From Alopecurus myosuroides (taxonomy: Eukaryota; Streptophyta; Magnoliopsida; Poales; Poaceae): 64,000 nt of DNA. The stretch spans positions 23,382,536 through 23,446,535 of the forward strand of contig CM054062.1 of the NCBI GenBank assembly GCA_028641055.1. Direction: 5' to 3'. Both the position numbers and the translations under genes were made by a program. Position 1 is the stretch's first letter; every line of letters starts with the position of its first letter. This document shows positions 43,845 through 56,511 of this stretch, in pieces. Below the pieces are notes generated by a model that saw only the letters and a program-made list of their open reading frames with translations, was not told the DNA's origin and did no database searches.

Positions 43845-46326
43845 ACTACAGGAATCTGTCAAGAAGCCGACAGCTTTTTGCTGTGGCACATTGCCGTCGG
43901 CGTAAGGATGCGTAGGCATACGCCAAATAACCGTCGGCACAATAAAAGCCGTCGGCATACCACGCTCTACGCCCACGGCAAAGCCGTCGGCATAATATTT
44001 CCAAAATAATTGAAAAAAAAATTCAAGAAAAAATTCGAATTTTTTTGAACTTTTTTTGAAATTCTATTACAGAATTTTGCACTTAGCCACATATTTATTC
44101 TCTAATCTCTAATTACACAATTAATCTAATCAACATACTTAACTTAGTCAAACTTTCCGTTCGGTAACCCATCCTGAAATTCCTCCAGCCCAAGCACGCT
44201 TAACCTTTGAGTTCCTTCCAAACTAGATTCCATATGAGATTTTAGAACTTAGTGATATTACTATCATATCAATCGTATTAACCCGTGGGGAATGATGTTA
44301 AACTTTTCTATTCTTTAAATTTAAAAAATATTTGAACAAATAACAATGATTATATATTTATCTTTATTGAATAAATAACAATATAATGTTAGAAATTACT
44401 TTATTTTTTGAATAAATTATTTAATACATAATAATTTATATCTTTAAATCTGTAAATCGAAATTTGACAAATAAAATGTCTAAATCGATTAGAAAAATTA
44501 GAGAAATTAAAATATGACATTCATATCATAGAAACATCGATATTTTAAAAAAATGAACTCCTTTGATGAGTAGTCATGGTGGCCATTTTGACAGTTTCTG
44601 CCGATTCAGCTGGAAACAGGCCAAATGACGGGTGTAATGGCCAAATTCATGGAAAAGTTTGTTTAAATGTGCCCATATTCCACACAAACATGCATATTGG
44701 AAGCACGGACAATGTTCACGGAGAAAGTTTTCCTTTTCATTGAATAGAAAAACCGTTTTTCATTTTCCGAGTGTAAAAATGGCTTTTTTTGTGAAGCACC
44801 AACCATAAATATGTTGCAAAACTTGTGAGCTCAATTTTTTGAAAATACTAGACCATGTTATATGCATAATTAACCAAATTGTTGCCGCTAAATATGTTTC
44901 CATCCACCTCTTTTGAAAAACACAAGTTTCTGCCGATTCAGTTGGAAACGGGTCAAATTTGAACTACATGTGCCTCGTAGTTTGCTCATGATTTTTGGAA
45001 AAAATCATTTTTAGGTACACAACTACCTATTTCATCATAGATGCACCAATAATTTCTCAATATTTAAGCCCTAGCTACAACGGTCATGCCCGCCGTCTTG
45101 ACTTTTTCACGAAACTGGCTTAGAAAATTCCAGAAAATTTGAAAAACCCCAAAATGATGCAAGACCTTCGCGTGGTGTCATTATATATGTCATAGTATCC
45201 ACCAAAAATAATAAACTTGGATTGCGACAATTGTGTTGAAAATATGTTCACATAAATGAGCTATCTCCTACGAACATTCTAGGGTTTCGGGCCAAATGAC
45301 GGGTGTAATGGCCAAATCCATGGCATAGTTTGTTTAAATGTGCCCATATTCCACACAAATATGCATATTGGAAGCACGGACAATATTCACGAAGAAAGGT
45401 TTCCTTTTCATTGAATAAAAAAACCATTTTCTATTTTCCGAGTGTGAAAAATGGCTTTTTTTTAAGCACCAACCACAAATATGTTGCAAAACTTGGGAGA
45501 TGAATTTTTTGAAAATACTAGACCATGTTATATGCATAATTAACCAAATTGTTGCCGCTGAAAAGGTTTCCATCCACCTCTTTTAAAAAACACAAGTTTC
45601 TGCCGATTCAGCTCGAAACGGGTCAAATTTGAACTACAGGTGCCTCGTATTTTGCTCATGATTTTTGGAAAAAATCATTTTTAGGTACACAACTACCTAT
45701 TTCATCATAGATACACCAAGACTTTCTCAATATTTAAGCCCTAGCTACAACGGTCATGCCCGCCGTCTTGACTTTGTTTTGAAATAGGCATAGAAAAATC
45801 AAACAAATTCAAAAAAATGTTGGAGGTGAAACCCTTAACATACATAGTAGAATAATTGACATATACAACTCAAAACACACTTGTACACACTTTGTATGGT
45901 CCACCTAGATTTTGGTTGGATTCAGAGGCCCCACAACCCTCTCAGACGAAACCGGTAACCCATTATTGTTAGTTCCATTCTTTCTCATGATTTTGTTTCT
46001 AATAATGTAGCTTTAACAATATGCATGATAATTTAGATATGTTTCTCCTTTTCGAAATGAGCTAAAGAACGTCAAAATCCGAGTTTGAATGCAAAAGTTA
46101 TGATCAAAACGGTGATTAAGCCAAAAAAAATTGAGCTTGGTTATGCCGACGGCAAAGCCGTCGGCGTAGCTCAAAAAAAAAACGATAGGCCGACGGCAAT
46201 GCCGTCGGCATAACTAATTTTTTATTCGCAACTTAGGATTCTCTGGTTGGGTCTATGCCGACCGCCCCGACAAATTGTCGTCGGCATATAATTTGGTCGT
46301 CGGCACAGGAGCCCATTCCTGTAGTG
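43845..46326. mobile_element. Non-autonomous CACTA transposon (2,482 bp)
   Basis: Ends CACTACAGGAAT and, inverted, ATTCCTGTAGTG; target duplication TGG on both sides (43842-43844, 46327-46329). Subterminal GCCGTCGGCA-type repeats are clustered at 43895-43995 and 46145-46310, as in cereal CACTA families. The AT-rich interior contains a direct duplication with 670-bp offset and no transposase ORF. It must depend on an autonomous relative. Confidence 0.94.
44619..45786. repeat. Direct duplication inside the CACTA element (offset about 670 bp)
   Basis: GGCCAAATGACGGGTGTAAT at 44619 and 45289, with similarity extending through GGTCATGCCCGCCGTCTTGA near 45082 and 45752. Copies are roughly 500 bp each with scattered substitutions. 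Confidence 0.85.
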
Positions 46327-46329
46327 TGG

Positions 46330-47137
46330 CATGTAAAAGTTGATTCTATTAGTGAGTTGTTAATTAGATACACAAACTGCATTTTTTTAATAGATGAACT
46401 TGATAAACCGAAAAAAGGTATGAATATTCTAAAAGGTGTATGGATCTTCTCCGAATCTTGTGATAAGAATATTGTGTATCTAGTACAATCTTGTTAAGCT
46501 TGCTAGTAAATGGAACTTCTGTAAATTTGTGTATAAAACTTGTGCGGATTTTTGAATGATTTTTCTATGCAAGAGTTCAGTATTTTCACATAATATAAAT
46601 CTACGGAACTTATCTGAATTTTTGTTGAATATTCCTGTGAAAAATCTTACATGAAAAAGGTATGAAAATTCTATGAATATTTCTGTGAAAAATTTTACAT
46701 GAAAAAAATGCATGAAACTTATATGAATTTTATTGATTATTCTCCTGAGATTAAAATTATATGCCATATAGTTTAATATTCGTGGAAAAAAATTTATGTG
46801 AAATATTGAAGTCAAACTTGTTGAATATGAAAAAAAATCAACATGTTTAAACTTGTTGAATATTTCTGTAAAAAATCTTATATGAAACTTATACGACTTT
46901 CGGCTGATTATTATTTAGAGATAAATAATATATGTAATATATTTTAATATTCTTGGAAAGAATATTCTGTGTAAATTTTGAAGTTATAGTCTTGTTAGAA
47001 TTATTTGTGCACAAAGTACTCGGAAAAAATAACGACATAAGAATGATAGGGGAACATGTACTTGATAAAAGATAAAAATATAAGGTGGATTGTGCAAATT
47101 TACATTATGAGGCGGGAGGGTTGATTTGCAAAAAACT
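46330..47137. other. AT-rich DNA, no gene seen
   Basis: Contains loosely repeated TTTCTGTGAAAAAT and ACATGAAAAA phrases (about 46630-46880). No coding content. Confidence 0.4.
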
Positions 47138-47495
47138 GCAGCACGAATCTCCAAAAGATTGACCAAATGGATGGTCTAGATAGTACGGGGGCCAACGTAG
47201 GAGTGGTTTCACATTTCCGACCGGTACACTACAAGCCTATTTTTCGTGTCCTGTCGGAGAGGAGAGCTTGGCTTGCGTAGCTGACCGATCAAGCTGCAAT
47301 GATAAAACATGATAAGTTGCCTACCGACAGAGGTCGGATAAGATCGATTCCAAGCAATTCGCCCCATGCACCGCCCACAGCTAACCCGTCTTCATCATCC
47401 CACCACCGAGTGCGGATTTCCCACATGTAGATTGGTCCCCCCGTACTATCTTAGCCGCACGAAAGTTGTTGGAGATTCGTGCTAGTGGACTAAGT
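47138..47495. repeat. Inverted repeat upstream of the FAR1/MULE gene
   Basis: AGCACGAATCTCC ... AGATAGTACGGGGGCCAA (47141-47198) is matched in inverse order and orientation by TTGGTCCCCCCGTACTATCT ... GGAGATTCGTGCT (47432-47484). Arms are about 55 bases with an internal length difference, around a 230-bp centre. It could be a MITE or nested terminal repeats. Confidence 0.6.
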
Positions 47496-47820
47496 CAATG
47501 CCTGGTTTCTGGCTTGACTACTTGTCGGAACGGGTGCTGAACCTAATAACTGCCCATTGTCAGAAAGATAGGCAAGTTTTTAGGCCCCTGGACTTGCGTA
47601 CAAAAAAGGGAATAGCTCCTGCGAGGAAGTGTGGCTCTCCATTGTAGTTCCTGCGAGGAAAGGTGAGAGCTCGGTACTCATCACCCGATGGATTGATCTA
47701 AGAAGCTAGTAGAAATTGCATTCTCTTCTTCGAATCCGTGGAAGATATTCTACACCGGGTTATCTCTGAAGCTTCATATTTTCCGTTCATCTTGTCTGTC
47801 GAGCTTACCGGATTTCCGCC
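47496..47820 (+). promoter_or_regulatory. 5' flank and probable leader of the FAR1/MULE-type gene
   Basis: Sequence leading to ATG 47821, which sits in a good context (TCCGCCATGG). No clear TATA box was fixed. Confidence 0.35.
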
Positions 47821-50800
47821 ATGGCTGGTGTACTATCGTACCTGGACCTGATGCAATCCTTCCAGCCCCCTGATCCTGGATTGGAGGCAAGGTAATTACT
47901 TTGCAAGCTTGCAACTAGTCATCTGAATCTCTTTTGCAGATTTGGGAGTAATTTTTCTCCGATTCCACTTTTTTGTACAGTACATCTAGATCTGAAGATA
48001 TTGTTGACTCGGTGCAGTGTGGGGAAAGTTACACGATTGAGAATGCAGGAGAGGATATGCATAACAGGTAATTTTTGGGGTAATTGTATTCAGTCTGATT
48101 TGCATTTAGATATTAAAATTTGCACAAACTGAGAATCATATAATGATTGTTACACATGTAAAATTATTACATGTCAATTCTATTTTATGACAGTGGAAAG
48201 AGAAAAGTTTCTTTAAGCGATGAGGATGACGAATGGTCCAGTTCATACATCGAACCTGTTTCAAGGTAGCTTATTATCAGACTCCCTCATGCAATTAAGA
48301 ATAGGGATTTAGTTCGTGTGCCTTACTGTTTTTTATAATGCAGTGATTATGGAGATTCATTTGATGATTGGGGAGACAGGTCAAATTCTGATTCTGAAGA
48401 CCAAATTCAACCTACTGGTCAGGAGCAATCATTCGATATTGGTGGTGACAGAAATATAAGTTATATGTTGCCTTTTGATGAGTTCTGCACAGAGGAGGAG
48501 GAAGACGATGAAGATGATGAAGACGAAGAAGACAATGTTACCTGTGAGCAATTTAACACAGTAACCGATATTGTGGCTACTGGTCAGCTCGTTCCTATTC
48601 CTGAAGAAATAGAAACCTGTGAATTTGATTCACAACAAAATATTGCTCCGTATAAAAAAGGTATTTCCTATGTGAATTAGCTATTTTATATACAAGTATT
48701 ATGTGTTAGTTCCATAAAAAAAAGTCAATACCTTTGTATAAAAACAACCATTTAGTGTTTTATGTGTAGTTGCATTTGTCATACTGTAAATCCCTGTCAA
48801 TAATTGAAAGTAACCTGAAAATTAATTGTTTTACATGCATTATTAATGGTGCCAATCTGAACATACTTTATTTTTGTCACCGGCAAATTTATTAAAAAAA
48901 ATTCTTGTCAGGATGCGGCATCCAAAAGGTCAGGAACTGCCTAGCTGCCGGAATTCTAGGACTATGAGGGCTGTTGAAATTGCTTTCAGATCTTCTTCAA
49001 ATAGAGGATTGAATCATATATTTCATCCTAAAATAGGCACTACATTCGATTCTTCTGCAGAAGCATATGAGTTCTATAATTTGTATTCTTGGGAGAAAGG
49101 ATTTGGTATAAGTTACGCTAAAAGTGCAATAAACAGATCAGAACAATGCAAGAATTGCAGTGCTCGAATCAAGTTTGTTATCCATTTCACAAAAATAGAA
49201 TCATTTGTTTTGTAGTTCCTGTAACTTATATGTGTTATCCAAATCTATCTCTGAATTTATTTTCCCAATGCAGGGAAATGACAAAAGGTGCACTTTTCAG
49301 TCCCAGCGCTGCGGCTGCAAAGCTTTAATTAGGTTGTTGCGTACTGCTGATCATGGATGGTATATTTCAAAGTTCGTTGAGGGACATAACCACATTTTGT
49401 CAGAGTCTTTTGGAGAAAAGATGCAGTGGCGTTCTCATAGAATGATAGATGAGTCATCTAGAAACATGATTACACACTTAAGACAGAACAATATCCCCCT
49501 TGGAAAAGTTCATAGCATCATGGGTACTGTGTTTGGAAGTGTCCAAGATTTGCCTTTTACTAAAAGATATTTGAGAACACTTTGCCAGCAGCTTGCAAAG
49601 GAGCAGATGGATGATGACGTAAAGAAGACTCTGGCAAGATCTTCCTTTAATGTTTTGACAAGCATAACAGAATCAAGACTTTAGTATGGACAAATCATAG
49701 AAGCAAGATGCAGTATCAATGTTTTGGTGATGTTTTCACCTTTGATACGACATACTACACAAACATATATAAGATGCCTTTTGGATTGTTTGTTGGAGTA
49801 AACAATCATTTCCAATCAATCATTTTTGCGGGGGTGTTAGTAAGACGGGAGACTAAAAAAAGCTTTGTCTGGGTTTTCAATGAGTTCTTATCATTGATGG
49901 GTGGCAAAGCACCAATAACCATTCTAACAGGTAATATTTGTTTGGAAATCATTTACTACTTTTTTACATACTAAGTTTTGCAAACCATTTAACATTTGCT
50001 TATAATTAACGAGTTTAATATATATTTTAGATCAAAACCAGGCCATGCTTGCAGCTTTAAAGAAGGGCATGCCTTTTACGATACATTTGTGGTGCAAATG
50101 GAATGTACTGAAGGATGCTCAAGAATGTTTAGGACCGGTGTACTCAAAGAATGGTGTCTTCAGACAAGAATTCCACAAAATATTAATGAGATGTTGACAA
50201 TAGATGAATTTGAAAATGCGTGGGAACTACTAATCTGCAAGTACAAGCTTAGGAAAAATCCATTTATGGTGAGGATTTACGAATGCAGATTTAAGTGGGC
50301 AAAGCCATACTCAAAAGGAATTTTTTGTGCTCGGATGATGAGTACACAAAGAGGAGAGAGTGCAAATCATCTTTTGAAGACTTATGTCCGTGGTTATTCA
50401 ACTATGAATAATTTTGTAGAGAAGTACAGTGACATGATATTTGACCGCGCAATGGAGGAGGACAGAGAGGAGCACAAAAAAAATTGGTTAGTTATAATTT
50501 TCAAACTAGTAACTGTATGATACTATTACAAAATAATGATCAGTTATTACGTTGTATTTGATGAACATTCCATAATAACAAGGTTTGTTACCACTGTAAT
50601 TATGCAGCTGAAGAAAAAATACAACAAATGTGGCCTATTCAAAACCATGCTTCTAAGATATATACTAGAGCTACTTTCAAACTTTTTACAGCTGAGCTAG
50701 AGAAGTCTTACCATTATGTTTTGCAACATGATAACGATTCAGTCAATTATATTGTCAACCATGCTTATTCTGAGCTGAGAGAACAATGGGTTCGTGTATC

Positions 50801-51748
50801 TTTCTTAATAACTGTAGACCGTGCAACTGGGAAATTTGATTGCGAGTGTGGCCTGTTTACTCATTTTGGTATTCTTTGTTGCCACGCATTGAGGGTGAGA
50901 ATTGTCAACAATTACCTTTATTTAGTTCTATATTATATCATTTCAAATGCACTCAGCTTGATAAATTGTTTTTCTCATGTCAGGTTATGAATTTCCTTGG
51001 GGTTTCTAAAATTCCAGCTCACTATATTTTGAAGCGCTGGACAAAGGATGCAAGGGATGTGTTGCCAACTAATTTGAGGTTCCTACAAAAGGATAATAGA
51101 TGTTTGAAATCACATACGTTCTGTGATAACCTTTTGTATCTTACATCAATGAAAGCTGTTAAATTAGGTAATCGGGATATTGATACTTTTACTGAAATGG
51201 TGAAGCATTTTGATAATGGCATTAAAGCAGTGAACCAGATTCTTGAATCAAAAGGACAAGATAAAGAGATGGAAGCTGAACCTCTCTATGAGTCAAGCGA
51301 CAATGAGTTGAACAGGGGGAATGTTTCAGGAGAACAGTCAGAAAATGAGTTAAGGTCTGGTGGTTTGACGCTTTATTCCGATCCAAGAGATGGAGCTGTT
51401 AAGAGCAATTTTGATTTGAACAAGCTGAAAGGACCTTTAATAGAGAAGACGTCTTCTGGACGGAAACACATAAAACGTTTCCTATCACCTATTGAAAAAA
51501 GATCTAAAGGTAAGAAGAACTCATATTCGAAATGTCCAGCTGACACGCCTTTCAAACAGACAACTTTCTGCGGTAATTGCCGTGAAAGTGGGCATAAGAG
51601 GAATTCTTGTCCAAAGAATTTACAAAGTGGTATAGTTGAGAAGAAGAAGAAGCCCCGATGCAGTATTTGCAAGTTTCCCGGTCACAAGTCAACTAATTGC
51701 CACAGCAGAACTCCGTCGGTAGACGACTTCGACATTACTGATATTTGA
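47821..51748 (+). pseudogene. FAR1-like MULE transposase gene, frameshifted
   Basis: Multi-exon gene (47821-47891, 47981-48067, 48194-48265, 48344-48660, 48912-49176, 49274-49930, 50031 to about 50490, about 50583-50894, 50984-51748). Domains: acidic N-terminus (EEEEDDEDDEDEED); FAR1-type DNA-binding region (AYEFYNLYSWEKGFGISY, later CGCKALIRLLRTADHGWYIS); MULE transposase core with its acidic triad sites (FTFDTTY, ILT/DQ across an intron, QRGESANH); SWIM zinc finger (CECGLFTHFGILCCH); two C-terminal knuckles (CGNCRESGHKRNSC, CSICKFPGHKSTNC). Breaks: a frame change near 49650-49690, where the linker before KTLVWTN is shorter than usual, and a 1-base loss near 50195 (EFHKIL to NEMLTIDEFE). The exon 4/5 join is also out of phase unless a weaker donor is used. 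Splicing between 50486 and 50608 is uncertain. No terminal inverted repeats were found, so transposon versus domesticated FRS gene is open. Confidence 0.85.
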
Positions 51749-52861
51749 CTTGTCTTGTAGTTTGTTCACAGTAAGACCCATAGGCTGTGTTGTCAATGTA
51801 ATACAGCCGTTATCTTTATTTATCCGTTAAGAACATATTATTTTGGATGTTGCTGTCCAAACATTTATGAAATTTGAGGCAGGAATTTAATTCGAACAGA
51901 GATATTCTGTATGTACTATTTATGATGATACTACTGAATTTATGCTTAGGCATAAGTACTTTTGCAGTGCTTCTTTACTATATGCAAGTAGATTATTTTC
52001 TGAATAATTTGCTCATAAATGCATTTTAAGAAAAGTGTTCAAAGGAGATGGTTTTATGGAATAATTTTATGGCTTGAATCTCCTATCAATCTTATATAAT
52101 TTAGCTTGCAATGCGCAATCCTTTTGTCATATAATTTGTTAAATTGGTCTTACTGTACAAAATAACTTCAACCTTATTAATGAATGTATACATACACCTG
52201 CTTAAAATCCACGCTAATACTTATTAAAACTAAAATTGGGATACATTTTATGTAACTATATTCTTCTATTCTTCTGGTTGCCAAAACAAGGAATTTCATC
52301 ATACATTTCACAAAATTCATAAGTTGTTTATGTAACATGATTTACAATTTCTATCTAGCAAATTAGCTTTCAGACAGGGAAAAATGCAGTATTTATATTC
52401 CTAGAAGAGTGTAATGATTTTATCGTTGGTCTTGTTTGCTGTGGGACTATAAGTTGTTTACAAATATTTGTATCAAAATATTGTCGCTGAATTTTGTTTT
52501 CACCAAACTATGAAAAAATAAATGTATTAACATGATTTTGAAAGCATGAATAAATGAAAGTACTGTTTTAATTCTCACACTTAATTTTATCTGGTATGAA
52601 TAGTTAATATACTTGGAACATCATAGATATAACACATGATAGAGGTTAAGAATATTTGATAAAAGGATAATTAAGAACAAATACAAATATTTAGCTATGG
52701 AACACCTGTTATGGCAAAATAATTACATCGCAAAAGGAGAACGAGCTAATAAAGAAACTTATTGGTACATAAAATGTCTTACACGTTAACCGGTTAAGGA
52801 CTAGGAACATAAGTTACATCCAACTATATGGAATGAGATTACATAATATATTATGTTTTGT
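51749..52861. other. Convergent intergenic region
   Basis: AT-rich DNA between the 3' ends of the FAR1/MULE-type and Ulp1-like genes. No ORF or repeat is recognised. Confidence 0.5.
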
Positions 52862-55800
52862 CTACTCAATTGACTGAATGAAAACATCTGGCAAAGCAGC
52901 AGCATTGCCTTCAACTGACAGCATGTCATGTAATAGTTGCTTTGCAAAATCTCTCAAAGAACCCTGCATAACAATGAACGTATAATCATAATTAGTATTC
53001 GGTGTAATAATGGTTGTTAATTTGCTCAAAAAATACAAATCTATATAAATGAATGTTGTTCCATAAAATAACCTCTGTCTAGGGAACTTCAAATTTTGTT
53101 CCATTGAATTCACGCAATGATAGGAGCGTCATAATACCAGATTCATTTCTGTCATTGTGGGGAAATAGAAAAATGAGAATGTTATGTAAAAAGGAATTTC
53201 TTTAACAACTAAAGTTAAAGAATCAAGAAGTTCACCCGCTTTTCCCCGGTAAGAATGGAAGAACGTATATTTTCCTCCATGCACTGCAGTTAATTTCCCA
53301 ACATTCATACGCAACAGCTAAGGACTTCTGAATTTCTCCTTGCAGTTTATCCACAATAGGGTTATGAAGATTTTCGAAGTACACGGCTTTCGCAGGTTCA
53401 AATGTTGGGTCAATAATGTGAACAAGTTCTTTCTTCATGTCCCAGAAGTAAGAGCACCACGTAAGTTCTATGAAGTGAGGAATAAAAATCTGCAACAGGT
53501 TACAAAATTTATGTGATTAGCAGGTACGCACCAAAAGTTTAAAATTATTTGCATCACCCATCAAAAAAACTTACCATTCTGCAGTTTGCCAAATCATATT
53601 GATCTGCTTTGGCGGTGAGTTCTTTACGGACATATTTACTATCGAGGACAGAATCGTTGTTCATAACCTTGGCCTAGAAAGAAATTAACAATTTGGCTTA
53701 CATGTCTAGAGAACACTTATATATAAATTCCATCACATATATAAGTAGAAAAGGATGAATTTAAATTTGATACCGCGAAATCACTCTCAAAAGGGTGCAT
53801 CCATCATAATTTTACACCATGACCATACATATTGTTGTCCATCTGTCCGAATCTTCTAATAGCCAAGTCTAGTAGATTAAAGTTGAAGCCTCTAGTAAAT
53901 ACACTTTTGAAGTCATTCCCTGCTATCTTTACTCTTTTTGGGCAACAGTGATTTATCCAGTAACTTCAAACATCCAAGATAAAGATTTTGTTAAAGAATA
54001 TGTTATAACGAAGTCTAATTAAGTTTGTGAAAATGTATTTACCTATCAAGACACTCTGCTTTCGTGACAGATAACCAGTCAAAAAATGTGTCTCTTGCTT
54101 CTTTATCAACCAATTTACGTGGTAATGCATAGAACCATGGATTTTTTGCCATAAGACCTTTTTTAACAGGGATTTTTGCTAAAGGTGTGTAAATGATGTC
54201 ATCATTAACTGGAGTTTCATTAAGGTCAATTTCATCCCTGTAATAAGTTGATTCATTCATGGAATCCATAGGCGAGTTACTAGTAATCTTAATCAAATTA
54301 TTAGGAGTCCTGAAGTTATCCAAAGGTATTGAATTATTTCCTTGTGTTGAAATTGAAGTTGAAGGAGCATTGGGTTTTGGAATCAGTGGAAAATTATAGC
54401 TAGGTGAATTTAAATCGGGAAATAGAGTTATATGTTTCATCTTGATTCCTTTATTATCTGGCGTGACGTATGAAGATTCAGCTTGATGTTGCGCCAAATT
54501 CCCTGTAATAAACAGAGAAGCACTTGAAAATTTATTTTATAAATTTAGTTTCATATGAACAAAAAATATGAGAGTAGTTGAATATGAAGTTCAACCTATT
54601 TGGGTGCTCTGCATTGATTTCGATGCGGAAGCTGCTACTTTGGCAAACTCAGAAAGGATGTTTTGTCCTGTTTAAGAACAAAATTAAAATCCAACAAAGT
54701 AAGTAGGAACATATTAAATAAAGGGTGGAATAATTCAAACCAGTGGGAAAGTTGACTGGCTTTTTCAGTTTGAAAGTAGAACATGTAAATCTCATGGTTA
54801 ACAAAGTAGAAGCCGCTTTGTATAAATATCAGAGGTAAAATGTATTAACTAGCCAACTTACAATTACTGCTGGAATCGAACCCTGTTGTAATTTGATCAA
54901 TCGATCTTTTCGCAGCTTGGTTGGACTGTGGAGTTACAAAATTTGTTTCTTTATTGTACTGGGCATGCTCATGCAATCCTTTGGATAGAAACTGAACTTG
55001 CTCCAGAAGTCTATTAAGCAGTAGGTCTATATTAGAGATGAATAAACCCTTGGTCCTAGTTTTAGTAAGCTCAGGGTCTTCTAACTCAGATAGAAAGTTG
55101 TTCTTGCAATTATTGATGAAAAGTTTCATCCTTGCAGTGTGTAATCTTAGGTCATCTATTTGCTTATCATTTAGCTGCAGACCAAGTAAACAATGGTATT
55201 AGAAATTAACAATATCTTTTCAAACAATTTTACGGTACTGACATAATTTAAGGCAATTCATATAAATGCTGACTTCAATTTGACAAATAAAAGGACCAGT
55301 TATATTACCCTTTTATCAAATTCCCTCCGCGTGTAAGCTGATAGGAAATCATGGCTTGGTTGTTTTGGAGAAACATATAAGTACGTAGGTGTTGATATCC
55401 TCGTAGATTTCCCCTTCGAAACCGAAGGCATAACCAACTGCTCTATCTGCAGATAGTAATATATCACAAGTTAAAGATTGTAATATGTAGCAAATAACTA
55501 GTTAATAACATCTATCTTTAGATCACATTCTTCTAAATTTTGTATTTTACCTTGCTGCTAGAGCTTTTTCCGGATTGAATTCTTTCTTTCTGACTAGAAC
55601 TCTTACTAATGGAGTTAATCATCTTGAGAAGAAATTAAGGTGAATAAAACTGTATCCTTGGAATTCCACCTTTTCTAAAGGGCATTGAGTTTGTTTGCAT
55701 GAAGTCCAGATATTTTGCCTGTATATAAATATGAAGTTGTAAAAAAATTGGTTGTACATAAAAGAAATATACAAATGATAAAATCTTCCTAAAACTTCTT

Positions 55801-56511
55801 CTTATAATATCTTACCTGCAAGAATAGATGGCACCCGGAAATATTCTTCACTGCCCTGTTTGCTTTTGTTTCCCTTTGAACTAGCTTTGCTGACTCAATT
55901 AGTTCATCCACAACAACTTGACAGAAGTTGAATGAGCTGATTTCTGAAGTTTGCATTAAAGAACCCCAATAATCTTTAATCCCATGGTTTGAACTATATT
56001 TGGCTAAGAGGAAATTGCCCATGCAGAAGCATACAAATGACATTTTGAACTGCTCTTCTTGGTTCTCACTCATTCCATTGGAGTAGTCTGTTGTAACAGT
56101 ATCTTCTGCAGCTTTCAAGCTATTCTTTTCATCTATATCTATTGCAGAAGAACCAATGCTGAATCTAATGAAGTCCATTTTTTGAGATGTTGATCTGTCT
56201 TCAAGGCCAAATAGATCATTTGGACCAATAGGGATGTCTAGGTAATCATTTACATCCTTTGCAGTAATTTCAATTGAATTGCTGTCTCCCAGCTTGATGC
56301 TCTTTTTCTTAACATCAATTTGATTTAAGATGCTAAGAGTGAGTGACATATCTAAATTGTTTATCTCTGGTAATTTTAGCATCCCTTGGAAGCATATTTC
56401 TGATACTAACCTCCTTTTCAATACTCCAAAGTTGCATACTACATCAGCTATACGTTTTGCAGAACTTTTACTACTTGGAGAATAAGAACTTTGCAAATCT
56501 GAACTAGCCAT
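52862..56511 (-). pseudogene. Ulp1-like (C48) cysteine-peptidase-fold gene, nonsense-riddled
   Basis: Eleven exons on the minus strand: 56511-55816, 55718-55551, 55446-55309, 55174-54862, 54667-54596, 54502-54043, 53963-53774, 53673-53575, 53489-53236, 53148-53073, 52963-52862. All junctions are GT-AG with matching phases (2,568 nt, 855 residues). The N-terminal part (SLTLSILNQIDVKKKSI, ITAKDVNDYLDIPIGPND) matches the helical domain of plant transposon-linked ULP proteins. The C-terminal part carries RRFGQMDNN ... WMHPFESDFA, then the peptidase core ELTWCSYFWDM ... HIIDP and GNESGIMTL ... REFNGTKFE. In active C48 enzymes the core is HW ... D ... DCG; here His is Thr, Asp is kept at +17, and Cys is Ser. 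In-frame stops: TAA 55635-55637, TGA at the 54862/54667 junction, TGA 53804-53806, TAG 53079-53081. SUMO-protease function is therefore very unlikely. Confidence 0.85.

Noticed and set aside
46255..46815. ORFs at the right end of the CACTA element and beyond
   Set aside because: They cross the CACTA terminus and consist of repeat-derived or AT-rich codons.
48465..48680. 71-codon acidic ORF as an independent gene
   Set aside because: It is part of exon 4 of the FAR1/MULE-type gene, with matching splice phases upstream.
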